Positions 32,359-42,127 of a DNA stretch of 64,000 nucleotides are shown here, one piece after another. Each line of letters starts with the position of its first letter. Position 1 is the stretch's first letter. This DNA comes from JBFWUW01 sp050247075. GTDB lineage: Bacteria > Planctomycetota > Planctomycetia > Pirellulales > JBFWUW01. The notes under the pieces are model-generated. The model was not told the origin of the DNA. It saw nothing but the letters and a program-made list of their open reading frames with translations, and searched no databases. The position numbers and the translations under genes are program-made. The DNA is taken from NCBI GenBank assembly GCA_050247075.1, contig JBFWUW010000001.1, positions 62,001 through 126,000 on the forward strand, in the 5' to 3' direction.

Positions 32359-33576
32359 TTAGCGGGCTGGCAGCTCGCTCTTCCAACCGCTGTTACGTGC
32401 CTGGTAGGGGCGACCGCCGCCCGTAGAGGCCGCGTCGGGCGTGGGGGCGTCAGTTTCGCCTTCGTCCGTTCCTGGCAACGCCTCGTAGTCGATCACGGGC
32501 GGCAGGGGCGTTACCGGCCGATCGTAGTCGGCTGGGGGCGAGGAATAACGTTCGCCCACTTGCAGCGGCCGGGGCTGCTTGACGAGCGGCTGGACCTGTG
32601 AGGGAGTTACCAGCGGCTGCCGGGCACGAGCCTCGGGCTGAGGCTGTGCCTCGTAGCGGTCTTCATAACGATCATCGTAGCGGTTGGCCACACGGTCTTG
32701 CGGAGAGGCAGCGACCGGCTTGACTTCGAGCGGCTGCTCGACACGCGGCGCCGATTGCGCGGCGGCGATGGCCTGCTGCTGGTTGATGGCGTTGAGCCAT
32801 TGGCGGGCTTCGGCCAGTTGGGGATTCTTTTGCAAGGCCAAGGCAAATTGCTCCGCCGCGGCTTGCGGCTGGTTCGTCTGCGATAACAAGTAGCCCACGT
32901 TGTAATGGGCCACGTCGGCCGGATGGACCGCCGCCAGGTGGGCATAGGCCTCTTGCGGCCGGCCGATATCGACCAGCACCGTGGCCAGATTGTTGCGGTA
33001 GAGCTTTTTGTCGGGTTGCAGCTTGACCGCTTGCTCCAGACGCTGCGCCGCCTGTTGCAGCCGTTGTGGAGATTGTTCGGCATGGCCTTGGCGGGCCAGG
33101 CAGAGTCCCCAATCATTGCAAATGGCGGCGTCTTTGGGCTGGGCCTGGTCGGCCCGCTGGTACAAGGCCGTGGCTTCCGTAAAGCTGTTTTGCCGGTCCA
33201 TCAGGCGGGCATAGCCCATCAGCGCCGGCACATGTTTAGCATCTTGCTTCAAAGCCTTTTCGTAGGATGCCGCGGCTGCCTTGGCATTGTTGCCGCGTTC
33301 TTGCACCGCGGCGACAGAGACGTAGAAGTTGGCGTCGAACTGTTTGGGCTTGGCGAACACCGACGTGGGGTCGTTGGCATCGGCCGGTGGAGTGCTGGCG
33401 ACCGCCGGATCGGATTTGAAAGGTTTGGAGACCGCGGCAGTGAACTTAGACCAACTGCTGGGCGGCTGGGCGGCGTACGGGTTGGGGGCCGACTTGTTGC
33501 CGGCGCAACCCGTCCCTAGCCCGCCAGTGGCGAGTACCAGGCCCCAGACTACAAAGGTATGAAGTCGCACTACCAC
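32359..33576 (-). CDS. TPR-repeat lipoprotein
   Basis: A 405-residue protein with a lipoprotein signal (VVWGLVLATGGLGTGC, Cys at about 24) and at least four tetratricopeptide repeats between residues 80 and 260, for example AAAASYEKALKQDAKHVPAL and EATALYQRADQAQPKDAAIC. TPRs form a helical scaffold for protein binding. The last 130 residues are Pro/Gln/Arg-rich, low in complexity and probably disordered. The start is GTG 33576, preceded by GGGAGG on the coding strand. In this position it may tether a complex to the outer membrane. The partner is unknown. Confidence 0.82.
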   Translation of the reverse strand: MVVRLHTFVVWGLVLATGGLGTGCAGNKSAPNPYAAQPPSSWSKFTAAVSKPFKSDPAVASTPPADANDPTSVFAKPKQFDANFYVSVAAVQERGNNAKAAAASYEKALKQDAKHVPALMGYARLMDRQNSFTEATALYQRADQAQPKDAAICNDWGLCLARQGHAEQSPQRLQQAAQRLEQAVKLQPDKKLYRNNLATVLVDIGRPQEAYAHLAAVHPADVAHYNVGYLLSQTNQPQAAAEQFALALQKNPQLAEARQWLNAINQQQAIAAAQSAPRVEQPLEVKPVAASPQDRVANRYDDRYEDRYEAQPQPEARARQPLVTPSQVQPLVKQPRPLQVGERYSSPPADYDRPVTPLPPVIDYEALPGTDEGETDAPTPDAASTGGGRPYQARNSGWKSELPAR

Positions 33577-33777
33577 CCTCCCTGGTGCAGTTGCTCCGTT
33601 ATCCGAAACTACGCGAAAAACGGCGCATTTCGATCCAATCGGCCACTTCTAGAATCGGCCAAACGCAACCAGTGACTGCAACCGAACTTGCCTGGTACGC
33701 CGATTCTTACGAATTTGCCGAGGGCTGTGCTAGCTGGCATGGCCGGCCGAACGGTCCGATTTGGCGGAATCGCCGGC

Positions 33778-34875
33778 TTAAGTTACTTGGGCGGCCGCGC
33801 AGACCATGTTGGTGAAGTTGGCGTGCCGGCTATCGTTGAAAGTGAGCGGCTGCGTGGTGAGCAGGACCGCGAACTGGTCGCGTTCGGGGTCGATCCAGAC
33901 CATCGTGCCGGTGGCTCCCCAGTGGCCATAGGCGGAAGGAGAAAGCAGGTCGCCAAAGGTTTGCGTGTCGTGCGGCCAGTTCAACCGCCAACCCAAGCCC
34001 CAGGGGCGGCAGCGGCGGTCGGCCTCGGGCATGTCGGGCATTTGCGCGAACTGGTTGGCTGCCATGGCTACCACGGTTGGGCGGCTCAACAGCCCCTCTT
34101 GGCCAGCATGGATTTGCAACAAATGCTGGCACAGCTTGCCCCAATCGGCCGGTGTTGAAAGCAACCCGCCCCACGGCGCGCCCAACCGCCGCCAGTAGGC
34201 CTGGTTCCACACGCCGCTATGGGCATCGCCGGGCAACCGGACTTCGGCAATCCGATCTTGCTTCGATTCGCCCCCCTGGGCGGCTTCCCACTCGGGCGGC
34301 ATGCCCAATACCGTGTCATGCATGGAAAGCGGAGTAAATATCTCATCCTGTAGAAAGTCGGCCAAGCGCCGGCCTGACACCTGATGCAGCACTTCCGACA
34401 ATACGAGCGATCCCATGCTTTGATACTGAAACCGCGTCCCGGCGGCAAAGTCGGGCTTGAGTTGATAGACCCCACGCAGGAATTCATCGAGCGGTGCCGA
34501 TTGCGCCCGCAACTCGGCATTGTTGGGCAGCATGTCGGGCAGGCCCGATGTATGCGTCAAGCAATGGGCAATCGATATGGCCCTTTTTCCTTGTCCGGCG
34601 AAGTCGGGCAGATAGCGGGCGATACTGTCAGTCAGCTTGATCTCACCACGTTCCACCAACAGCATCATGGCCAACGCGGTGACCGGTTTGGTGGGTGATG
34701 CAATCAAGAAGATCGCATCGTCACGCACGGGCGGGCTATCCGCCGCCACGTGCTGCCGCCCAAACAATCGGGCTTCTTCCACCTTTTGTGAACTGCCGAC
34801 GACCGCCCCAGCAGCCGGCCAGCGGCCTTCCTCCGTCCAGCGGTGCAGGGTAGTCCAAACAGAATCGAGAGACAT
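33778..34875 (-). CDS. Serine beta-lactamase-family hydrolase
   Basis: A 365-residue class C beta-lactamase/D-aminopeptidase/esterase-fold enzyme. The nucleophile motif is SPTK (Ser60-x-x-Lys63) in FLIASPTKPVTALAMM. The Tyr motif is Tyr151-Gln-Ser in RFQYQSMGSLVLSEVL, where the third residue is Ser instead of Asn. A third motif is probably GHWGATGT near 330. No signal peptide is obvious, which argues for a cytoplasmic esterase or peptidase rather than a secreted beta-lactamase. The start is ATG 34875. Its upstream region is a GAAAGGC-type simple repeat that extends the frame to 34950 spuriously. Confidence 0.87.
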   Translation of the reverse strand: MSLDSVWTTLHRWTEEGRWPAAGAVVGSSQKVEEARLFGRQHVAADSPPVRDDAIFLIASPTKPVTALAMMLLVERGEIKLTDSIARYLPDFAGQGKRAISIAHCLTHTSGLPDMLPNNAELRAQSAPLDEFLRGVYQLKPDFAAGTRFQYQSMGSLVLSEVLHQVSGRRLADFLQDEIFTPLSMHDTVLGMPPEWEAAQGGESKQDRIAEVRLPGDAHSGVWNQAYWRRLGAPWGGLLSTPADWGKLCQHLLQIHAGQEGLLSRPTVVAMAANQFAQMPDMPEADRRCRPWGLGWRLNWPHDTQTFGDLLSPSAYGHWGATGTMVWIDPERDQFAVLLTTQPLTFNDSRHANFTNMVCAAAQVT

Positions 34876-34876
34876 G

Positions 34877-34914
34877 GGGAAAGGCGAAAGGATGAAGGCG
34901 AAAGGCGAAAGGAT
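34877..34914. repeat. Short tandem repeat GGCGAAAGG
   Basis: Near-tandem copies of AAGGCGAAAGGAT/GAAGGCGAAAGG directly upstream of the beta-lactamase-family gene. It leaves that gene without a normal ribosome binding site on the minus strand, where it reads as CCTTTCGCC units. Confidence 0.6.
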
Positions 34915-34942
34915 CACCGCTGCAAACTGAATACCGAATACT

Positions 34943-36718
34943 TCACGCATTCCTTTTCAGCACGACAATCGTTAAATCGTCACTTGGCCCGGGGGGACCA
35001 CAGAATTCTCGCACGGCCTGGTGCAGGGCCGCGACCATTTCTTGCGATGAAACGTGTTGGTGAGCGGCGATGACGGATAATGCTCTGGCTTCACCAAACT
35101 GCACGCCAGCGGTGCTTTCGGCTTCCAGGATACCATCCGTCATGGCCAGCACCAGTTCGCCGGGCGCAAGTATCTGCCCGCGGCCAGATTTCCATTGGGC
35201 GTCCGCCATGACCCCTAGGGGAATTCCCTCGGCTTCCAGATGGCGCACGGTCCCATCCTTGCCGATGAGGTAGCCCATGTGGCCGGCCGTGGCGAAGTCG
35301 AACAGGTGCCGGGCTGGGTCGAGCCGAAGCAAGAACATCGTGACGAACCGCCGGTCTTGCGCCTCGCCAATCAGGCAGCGGTTCAGATCACCGCACAATT
35401 CGTCCAGATCGGGCTGCGTCTGCGAAAGGGCCCGCAAATAAGCGCGGGTTTGAGCCATAAAGATGGACGCGCCGATATCGTGCCCGCTGACGTCGGCCAC
35501 GACGATTCCCCACTGGCCACCAGCCATTGGGAAAAAATCGTAGTAATCGCCCCCCACGACAACAGCCGGATGCGATACGCCCGCCACATCGAATCCATCG
35601 ATGGCGGGTGATTGGCGCGGCAACAGATCTTGTTGCACATCGCGGGCGACGCGCAATTCTACTTCGGTGGCGCGCAGTGATTCCTCGGCCTTGCTGACCC
35701 GCGTGTAATCCAGGATCAGCCCGGCCAGCGGCACCAGGTATGCCAATACCTTCAGAAAGCAAGCCGAGTTAAAGTGATGGCCGTATAGTTCGATCGCGCC
35801 GAGCGCCGCGTGCAGTTCGGCGGAGATTTGCGGCACCAGGCTGACCATCAGGGCGTGGGCAAACAAGCTGGGATGCCGGCGATTGAATCGCGGCAACACG
35901 ATGGCCGATAGCAAAAACAGCACCAGCGGCGGCACATCCCAGGGGCGAGGAATAAACGCCTGTGGATAAATGGCGGTTGGCAATACTGGCAACCTAGCGC
36001 AGCCCTTGACGATCAGATAGGCCAGTACTCCGTACAACGCGGTCAGCGACAAAGCCCAGCCCAGCCCCAATTTCCTCCGTTCAACGGCGCTGGCCTTGCG
36101 CCGCAGCGGAATGAGCGAGCCGACGCACATGATGCCGGCATTGAAGGTTCGGGAAATGGCCCAGGTAAACGGCACGAAGTGGGACATGTTGGCCTGAACG
36201 TCGATCAGGCTGGCGGCCGCCAGCGTATTGAAAGCGTCGATCATGCCTGGAAAGAACAGCGCCGCGCCGATGATCGGCGTCGTCGAATCGCCCTTTACCC
36301 GGTAATGCACGATGGCCAATACCACCGTCACCAATGCCACGCAAAAGGAGGTCCATTCCAAAATGGTGTGTATTAAAACGCCGCGAAACAGCGGGGAGAA
36401 AATCTCCGTGCCCGCTTCCGGCTTCCATTGGTTGATGCCGGCCGGAACAGCATTGCCGGCCACGGCGGAAATGTCGATGCCGCACCAATGCAGCAACGAC
36501 GGTGCGGCTGCCAGCAGGCACACGGTCCAAACCAGTGAGCGCGGCAGCCGTGGGTTCTCTCCCCGTTGATCTTCCCGTATGAGGTGTGCCAAAGCCAGTC
36601 CGCTCCCAGCGCGCGAAGTACCGTTCGGCAGACAGGCTATCGGTTCCGCGGGGCGTAGGCTAGTGCTCGCGGTCCTCACAGCCGAGATTGAGCAAGCCCG
36701 AAGGAAACCGGCAAGCAC
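34943..36718 (-). CDS. Membrane PP2C/SpoIIE-type serine phosphatase
   Basis: A 591-residue protein. The N-terminal 330 residues carry about seven hydrophobic segments (for example LVWTVCLLAAAPSLLHWCG and TILEWTSFCVALVTVVLAI) resembling a MASE-type sensor. A short linker helix, KAEESLRATEVELRVARDVQ, leads to the phosphatase domain: VVVGGDYYDFFP, GIVVADVSGHDIGASIFMAQ, FATAGHMGYLIG, and the closing PSDDLTIVVLKR with the metal Asp residues of RsbU/SpoIIE phosphatases. It would dephosphorylate Ser/Thr on a regulator in the cytoplasm. The GTG at 36718 is 6 bp after the stop of the kinase gene, so the two are likely one operon. The true start may lie further inside. Confidence 0.88.
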   Translation of the reverse strand: MLAGFLRACSISAVRTASTSLRPAEPIACLPNGTSRAGSGLALAHLIREDQRGENPRLPRSLVWTVCLLAAAPSLLHWCGIDISAVAGNAVPAGINQWKPEAGTEIFSPLFRGVLIHTILEWTSFCVALVTVVLAIVHYRVKGDSTTPIIGAALFFPGMIDAFNTLAAASLIDVQANMSHFVPFTWAISRTFNAGIMCVGSLIPLRRKASAVERRKLGLGWALSLTALYGVLAYLIVKGCARLPVLPTAIYPQAFIPRPWDVPPLVLFLLSAIVLPRFNRRHPSLFAHALMVSLVPQISAELHAALGAIELYGHHFNSACFLKVLAYLVPLAGLILDYTRVSKAEESLRATEVELRVARDVQQDLLPRQSPAIDGFDVAGVSHPAVVVGGDYYDFFPMAGGQWGIVVADVSGHDIGASIFMAQTRAYLRALSQTQPDLDELCGDLNRCLIGEAQDRRFVTMFLLRLDPARHLFDFATAGHMGYLIGKDGTVRHLEAEGIPLGVMADAQWKSGRGQILAPGELVLAMTDGILEAESTAGVQFGEARALSVIAAHQHVSSQEMVAALHQAVREFCGPPGPSDDLTIVVLKRNA

Positions 36719-36724
36719 CGTGTC

Positions 36725-39622
36725 TTACGGCGAAACGGCTGTTTCCAGCTCGGCACCCAGCGGAACGGACATGAGCACATCGGGTTCCAGGCCGAGGTCG
36801 CGGCCATCGCTGCCGGAGGCCCGGGCGGGATTGCCGCCGACTTTTAGGTCAAGCAGGTAATCGGCCGGAGTGAGCGAGTTCAGCGGGCGATTGGCGGCCG
36901 GTGTTTGCTTCCAAACCACGGGGCCCCAAGAGGGAGCACTTTCGCGACTGTCGGTCCAGAAGGCTTGCCACCTGGCAGCCGTCCAATCGGCCGACGGTTC
37001 TTGCGCGTTAAGCGGTACGGTCTTCCAAAACACGGTAAACTGGTCGTACAAATTGCGATTGCCATGCCAGGTGAAAAGGCGGCGGTAGTCGAGCGAGGTA
37101 TCGACCCCAATTTGTTGGATCAGCGAAGCATTCGGATCGACCATGATGATCGAGTTCGAGCAATCAAATTCAATCGGAAGCAAGAAGCGGGCCGAGTCGG
37201 AAGCGGCCGTGCGGCACAGGCCGCCAAGGGCATAAGCCGTGATATGCCGTAATTCTATCCGCACTAAACCGGGTTGCCGTGCCGGCATGGGGCGGGCCTG
37301 ACTGTAATACAGTGCCTCCGTCGTGGCCAATAGACCGTTGTCCCATTGCAGACTGATTGGCTGTTGGTCGCGCGACCGCAGCAGGCTGGCTTCGCCACGG
37401 ACCACGCAATTCTGCATTTGCAGGCCAACTATGGCTGGTGGCATGGGGACTTGCGCGTCGTCGTCCATCATCATGCCGTCACCCGCTGGTGCCGTAACGT
37501 CCACAAACGAGACGTCCGAATGGATAGCCTGGCGGTTGCTGGACGCGTTGCGAATGGTTAGTGAACAGCGTTCCAACCGAACCAGCTCGGCCCGCTGCAA
37601 TTCCATCAGGGCCCACCGATTAGCGGGAATCTGCCGAGGAACTTCTAGCTCCAAAGCCACGTTGATCAACGTCAACTGGCCCCCCGACACAAGGAGCATG
37701 CTGCGGGCATACTTCAGCGGATCGACCTCGTTGGGCCGGAATGTTATTACGGGCTTGAATTGATCGGCCGCCCGCACGGTAACCCGTAAGTTGTCCAAGC
37801 GAATTGGCTTGGGCTCTTCGCGACGGCCATTGAAGCGCAATTCGATGACATCGCCGCTTTTGGCGGACTGACAGGCGGCCCGCAACGTGGGAAAGTCTCG
37901 CTCCATACCGGGGGAAGCGCCGATAATGACAATCGCCGGCTTCACCACGGCGGGGACTGGCGATTCGGCGGGCGCAACCGTTGGCGAGCCGGACTTATCG
38001 GGATCGCTGCCGCTAGAGTTCTCTGGCGGTAACGTCGTCTTGTTATTGCCAGTTGCGGCCGATGCGACAGCCGCCACACTGTCGCCCGTCTTGTCAGCGG
38101 GGGTGGTGTCGGTGCTCTCGTCATCCGTGGCGGCAGCGTCCTCATCCGTGGCTGATGGCTCAGGCGGATCTTTCTCCAGGCCTGGCACGTCAGCAAGAGG
38201 CGAAGTGGTTTTGTCTGGCTGAACGGCTTTGTTGGTTGACGGGGAAGAACCGGCGGGCTTCTTGGGCGTATTCGAGCCCTTTTGCGAGCGGCCATTGCCG
38301 GATTTGGCTCCGCCTTTCGCAGCAACCTTGTCGGAAGGGGCCGCTGGCTTGTCTTCGGCATCGGTCGAATTCTGGCCCGTCGCGGCAGGCAGCGTCGTCA
38401 AGGAAATGGGCCGGTCGCCCAGTTCAAAACTGTCGGCGGGAGAATTCCACAGAAAATGTAGCACCACGGCGATACAGACCAACGCCCCCAGCGGCACCAT
38501 CCAAGGCAGGTGGTGACGCAAAAAGGTGTCTCGCGCGGAACGGGGGGCAAGCCAGGTCAATCGCTCGGTAACGTGCGGTTGCCAGCCAAGTTCATCGGCC
38601 AGCAAGATCAGATCGGACAGCAACTCGCCCGGCCGCTGATAGCGGCGCTTGGGATCCTTCGCCAACATGCGGGTAATGATGCGGCACAATTCTTCCGGCA
38701 AGGCCGCGTTGAATTGGCGAGGGTCCGCCGGAGTATTGCCTTGATGGTCCAGCAGTTTTTGCAGAACGGTCCCTTCGGGGAACGGCGGGCGGGCCGTTAG
38801 CATGTAGTACAGCGTGCAGCCCAGCGAATAAATGTCGCTGCGGACATCCGCGTTGCGAGGGTCGCGCGCCTGTTCCGGCGAAATATAGTCGAACGTGCCC
38901 AACGTAACGCCACTGGCCGTTAGGTCATCGCCCGGTTGATCGCCCCGCCGCACCCGAGCCAGTCCCATATCGACTAGCTTGGCGCGGCCATCGGCCGTAA
39001 TCAGCACGTTGGAGGGCTTGATATCGCGATGGACCACGTCTCGGCTGTGCGCGTGGGCCAGGGCCTCGGCAATCTGTAGCGTGTAGCTGACCGCCTCGTG
39101 AATCGGCAAGGCACCCTTGCGTTCCACCAGCGCCCTGATATTGATTCCCTCGATATGCTCGAAGGCGATGTAGTGCAAGCCCTTGTCTTCACCCACGCCA
39201 TAAGCGCGGGCAATGTTTTCATGGTCGAGTCGGGCCGCCGACTGGGCTTCGTTGCGGAAGCGGCGCAGCGTTTCGTCGTCCTTCGACTGGTCGCGAGCCA
39301 GCACCTTCAGGGCCACGATGCGGTCCAACAGCGTGTCGAGCGCGCGAAAGACCGAACCCATGCCGCCGCCGCCAATAAACTCTTGCAGTTCGTAATGGTC
39401 CAGCGTTTCGCCCACCAGCAGATTACGCAACTCGACCGGGGTGGCGTTTGCCGGACCGGCCGACGTCCCCAGCGGCGGGTTCTTGCTGATTACGGTCTTT
39501 TCGTCGTCGCGCGGTGAACCATCTGGCAGATGGCCAGATTCCATCACGTAAGACTCGGTGCCGTCACCGGCCACCGAGACGTGGATGGGGCGCTTCGAGG
39601 ATGTAGACTCCACGCTGCTCAT
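36725..39622 (-). CDS. Membrane Ser/Thr protein kinase with beta-helix-like ectodomain
   Basis: A 965-residue Hanks-type kinase. The kinase domain spans about residues 74-350: Gly loop GGGGMG at 84-89, ATP Lys106, HRDIKPSN with Asp200, DMG in place of DFG at 218-220, and SPE at 248-250. One transmembrane helix (HHLPWMVPLGALVCIAVVLH) follows near 375-395. A long acidic Ser/Thr/Pro/Ala linker reaches to about 560. The outside part then resembles a right-handed parallel beta-helix: FPTLRAACQSAKSGDVIELR, then GGQLTLINVALELEVP and LVRLERCSLTIRNASSNRQA. It may sense a polymer. The PP2C phosphatase gene follows after 6 bp. Confidence 0.93.
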   Translation of the reverse strand: MSSVESTSSKRPIHVSVAGDGTESYVMESGHLPDGSPRDDEKTVISKNPPLGTSAGPANATPVELRNLLVGETLDHYELQEFIGGGGMGSVFRALDTLLDRIVALKVLARDQSKDDETLRRFRNEAQSAARLDHENIARAYGVGEDKGLHYIAFEHIEGINIRALVERKGALPIHEAVSYTLQIAEALAHAHSRDVVHRDIKPSNVLITADGRAKLVDMGLARVRRGDQPGDDLTASGVTLGTFDYISPEQARDPRNADVRSDIYSLGCTLYYMLTARPPFPEGTVLQKLLDHQGNTPADPRQFNAALPEELCRIITRMLAKDPKRRYQRPGELLSDLILLADELGWQPHVTERLTWLAPRSARDTFLRHHLPWMVPLGALVCIAVVLHFLWNSPADSFELGDRPISLTTLPAATGQNSTDAEDKPAAPSDKVAAKGGAKSGNGRSQKGSNTPKKPAGSSPSTNKAVQPDKTTSPLADVPGLEKDPPEPSATDEDAAATDDESTDTTPADKTGDSVAAVASAATGNNKTTLPPENSSGSDPDKSGSPTVAPAESPVPAVVKPAIVIIGASPGMERDFPTLRAACQSAKSGDVIELRFNGRREEPKPIRLDNLRVTVRAADQFKPVITFRPNEVDPLKYARSMLLVSGGQLTLINVALELEVPRQIPANRWALMELQRAELVRLERCSLTIRNASSNRQAIHSDVSFVDVTAPAGDGMMMDDDAQVPMPPAIVGLQMQNCVVRGEASLLRSRDQQPISLQWDNGLLATTEALYYSQARPMPARQPGLVRIELRHITAYALGGLCRTAASDSARFLLPIEFDCSNSIIMVDPNASLIQQIGVDTSLDYRRLFTWHGNRNLYDQFTVFWKTVPLNAQEPSADWTAARWQAFWTDSRESAPSWGPVVWKQTPAANRPLNSLTPADYLLDLKVGGNPARASGSDGRDLGLEPDVLMSVPLGAELETAVSP

Positions 39623-40085
39623 GAAAGAGTCCTGAACCGCCCTGCCTGGTTGGTTGCCGTCAACGCTATCCTTAGCAGGCCGGTCGTGCTGCCTGTCGCC
39701 AAAAACAAGCTACGAGAAGAAAACATGACGAACAAAAAGCGGCACGTCTTGAATGATTGGAACCGAACAGTTCTGACGAAGTGCGGAACCGATTATAAAC
39801 GGATTCCAATTTTGGGTCAACGAAATAAATCATTTAGAGCCATGCACTTACAGTTACATTTAGTTTGGCTTGCAAGGAGACTTGGCTTGGTAAAGCCCAC
39901 CTTGTAAACAGTTGTCACGGTGCGGGCAGGGGTTACGCCAATCCACTGTTATACGTCACCGCAAACCGGCTTTATTCCCTAACCGCATAGGGACTTCTGC
40001 CATGCGGGCGATTTCTTGAAATTCCCGCTAGTTGACCGCCAAAGTCCATCTAAATGGGGTACGTGCACGGCTTCTTGCACGGATA
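39623..40085. other. Gap without a supported gene
   Basis: The 463 bp upstream of the kinase gene and after the AlkA-like gene are relatively AT-rich around 39720-39900. A 61-codon plus frame (39725-39907, starting MTNKKRHVLNDW) has no family match and no ribosome binding site I would trust. The stretch should hold the promoter for the kinase-phosphatase pair. Confidence 0.4.
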
Positions 40086-40739
40086 TTACTTGGCCACCGG
40101 CCTTTGCTGGAATGCGGCGGGCTGGTCAATGGCCCGCCAGAGGTACCAACTGGCCACCGAACGGAAAGGCCGCCAGCGGTCGCCGTGTGTGAGGAGTTCT
40201 TGGGCCGTGGGCATGGCGGAACGGGCGTAGGTCCGCATGAAGCCCTTGCGAACGCCCAAATCGGTTAGCGGCAGCACGTCGGGCCGGCCGAGCTTGAAGA
40301 TCAGCAGCATTTCGACCGTCCAAACCCCCACGCCGCGGACGGCCGTCAGCCGTTCGATGATCGCCTGGTCCTCCATCTTGCGCAATTTGGCCAGCGAGGG
40401 AATCGTGCCATCCAGTGCTTTGGCCGCCAGATCGTGCGCTGCCAGTGTCTTGGCCCGCGACATGCCGGCGGTTCGCAACGTCGATTGCGGAACTTGCAAC
40501 AATGCCTCGGGCCTAATCGTCCGCCCCGGCAACAATGCTTGCACCCGGCCATAAATGGTGGCCGCGGCCTTGCCCGAAAGCTGCTGATAAACGATCGCCC
40601 GCAACAGCGATTCAAACGGGCTGCGCATCTTTTCGGGCTGCATGGTGAACGGCCCAGTGCGGGCAATGACCTTGGCCAGCCGCTTATCGGCCTGGCAAAG
40701 CATGGCAACCGCTTCCGCGGGATCAAAGGCCAAGGACAT
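40086..40739 (-). CDS. DNA-3-methyladenine glycosylase II (AlkA-like)
   Basis: A 217-residue helix-hairpin-helix DNA glycosylase that removes alkylated purines. It lacks the AlkA N-terminal domain and has the short bacterial/yeast MAG form. Visible are SPFESLLRAIVYQQLSGKAA, the hairpin LTAVRGVGVWTVEMLLIF (about 131-148), and the catalytic Asp160 in VLPLTDLGVRKG, followed by WRPFRSVASWYLWRAID. It is monocistronic. The ATG at 40739 gives the expected N-terminus. Confidence 0.92.
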   Translation of the reverse strand: MSLAFDPAEAVAMLCQADKRLAKVIARTGPFTMQPEKMRSPFESLLRAIVYQQLSGKAAATIYGRVQALLPGRTIRPEALLQVPQSTLRTAGMSRAKTLAAHDLAAKALDGTIPSLAKLRKMEDQAIIERLTAVRGVGVWTVEMLLIFKLGRPDVLPLTDLGVRKGFMRTYARSAMPTAQELLTHGDRWRPFRSVASWYLWRAIDQPAAFQQRPVAK

Positions 40740-40932
40740 TACGATGCACCTGAGTTCGAGAAAGCAACCTCCTGGCAGCGGCCGTTCAACGACATAGGGT
40801 ACCGTCGCTAGTTAAAGCCCGCCGAGAGGGAGCGGCATCTACGCGGTTTCGGTGGATTATAGGCAAGCGGTTTGTCACCGTCCGCGGCCATGTGACTCGC
40901 TATCCTTCCATTATCTTCAACCGCCCGCCGCC

Positions 40933-42087
40933 TCAACCGGGCTGGTCGATGCATAGCGAAAGGTGGGACAGTGTTTCGTAGCCGCTGTCTGTTACCAGGT
41001 AGTTGCGTTCGTAGCGCATGCCGGCTACTCCGGCAATATACTGCCCCGGTTCGATCGCGATAATGTCGCCGGCTAATAGTGTGTCGCTGCTAGACGGAAC
41101 CAGGTAGGGCGGATCGGGATGTCCCAGCCCCAAGCCGTGCCCGCTGTGTGAGAGAAAACTCTCGGCGAGCCCTTGCTGGGCGAAACTAGCGCGAACCGCG
41201 TGGTCGAGATCACGGCAGGCCATGCCGGGCCGAATCATTTGCTCCCCTGCCGAAAGTGCTTGCAGGCAGGCCTCATACAGTCGCCGTTGTTCATCGGTGG
41301 GGGGACCGCCGCAAGCGAAGGTGTTGGCGAAATCGCCCCGATACCCGTGAATGACCACCGAGAAATCCAACAACACCAAGTCGCCCTGTTCGATAATCCG
41401 GTCGGAAGGGGGCCCGCCCCGTTCACGGTCGCAACGCGGGCCCGACACAAAATCGCCATAGACCCATGCTTGCTGGCCCGCCGCTTCGCAAGCCGCGGCG
41501 GCAACCAGTTCGTAGACTTGCAGTTCGCTCATGCCAGGCCGCACATCTTGCAGCGCCGCCGCGTGGGCGGCGTCTCCCGCCGCCATGCTGCGGCGAATAA
41601 CCGCCAGTTCATCGAGGTCTTTTTGCCGTTTGAGCCGATGCAACACGCTATCGACGGGTACGGTTTTCAGATCGGGCCGCGCGGCCCGCAAAGCTTCCAG
41701 GATGCCGGCCGGCACGGCGGAAGCCTCGTAACCGATGCGGGAGCCGGGAAAAGAAGCCAGACGCTCTAGCACATTTTGCACCAGCAGATCGCCTCGCGGC
41801 GGCGCGGTGTGTTGGCCGTCGTACCAGGTGGGCAGGGCGACTTCGTCCACATGGCAGCCGGGCGCAAACATCTTGAGCATGCTGTCGCCCACCAACAGGC
41901 TCGATCCATCCGAACCCAAAATCAACACCGCCGCCGAATTCACCGAACGAAATACGAACGGCGATGGGCAATAGTTGGCCAGGTAAACCAAACATTGCGG
42001 TGACGAGATCAAGACAAAATCGGGCCGAGGATCGAGCGCGTCCCAAAGGCGTGCTCTACGTGTACGGCAGCCAGCGGCGGTAAGCAC
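40933..42087 (-). CDS. M24-family metallopeptidase (Xaa-Pro dipeptidase-like)
   Basis: A 384-residue pita-bread metallopeptidase or creatinase-type hydrolase. The N-terminal domain (about 1-150) contains FVLISSPQCLVYLANYCPSP. The C-terminal catalytic domain has the five metal ligands in order: the two Asp in LLDFSVVIHGYRGDFANTFA, His in SHSGHGLGLGHPDPP, Glu in IIAIEPGQYI, and Glu in MRYERNYLVTDSG. It would cleave N-terminal dipeptides or a C-N bond. No ATG fits; GTG 42087, with AAGGA 8 bases upstream, is chosen. It is the last gene of a minus-strand run with the CehA-like, nitrilase and D-amino-acid oxidase genes. Confidence 0.87.
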   Translation of the reverse strand: MLTAAGCRTRRARLWDALDPRPDFVLISSPQCLVYLANYCPSPFVFRSVNSAAVLILGSDGSSLLVGDSMLKMFAPGCHVDEVALPTWYDGQHTAPPRGDLLVQNVLERLASFPGSRIGYEASAVPAGILEALRAARPDLKTVPVDSVLHRLKRQKDLDELAVIRRSMAAGDAAHAAALQDVRPGMSELQVYELVAAAACEAAGQQAWVYGDFVSGPRCDRERGGPPSDRIIEQGDLVLLDFSVVIHGYRGDFANTFACGGPPTDEQRRLYEACLQALSAGEQMIRPGMACRDLDHAVRASFAQQGLAESFLSHSGHGLGLGHPDPPYLVPSSSDTLLAGDIIAIEPGQYIAGVAGMRYERNYLVTDSGYETLSHLSLCIDQPG

Positions 42088-42127
42088 AAGGGTCTTCCTT
42101 AAATCCCAGAGGAGAGTCGAACATCTG

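Noticed and set aside
39725..39907. 61-codon plus-strand frame in an AT-richer gap
   Set aside because: No ribosome binding site, no motif, and the region is expected to be the kinase promoter.
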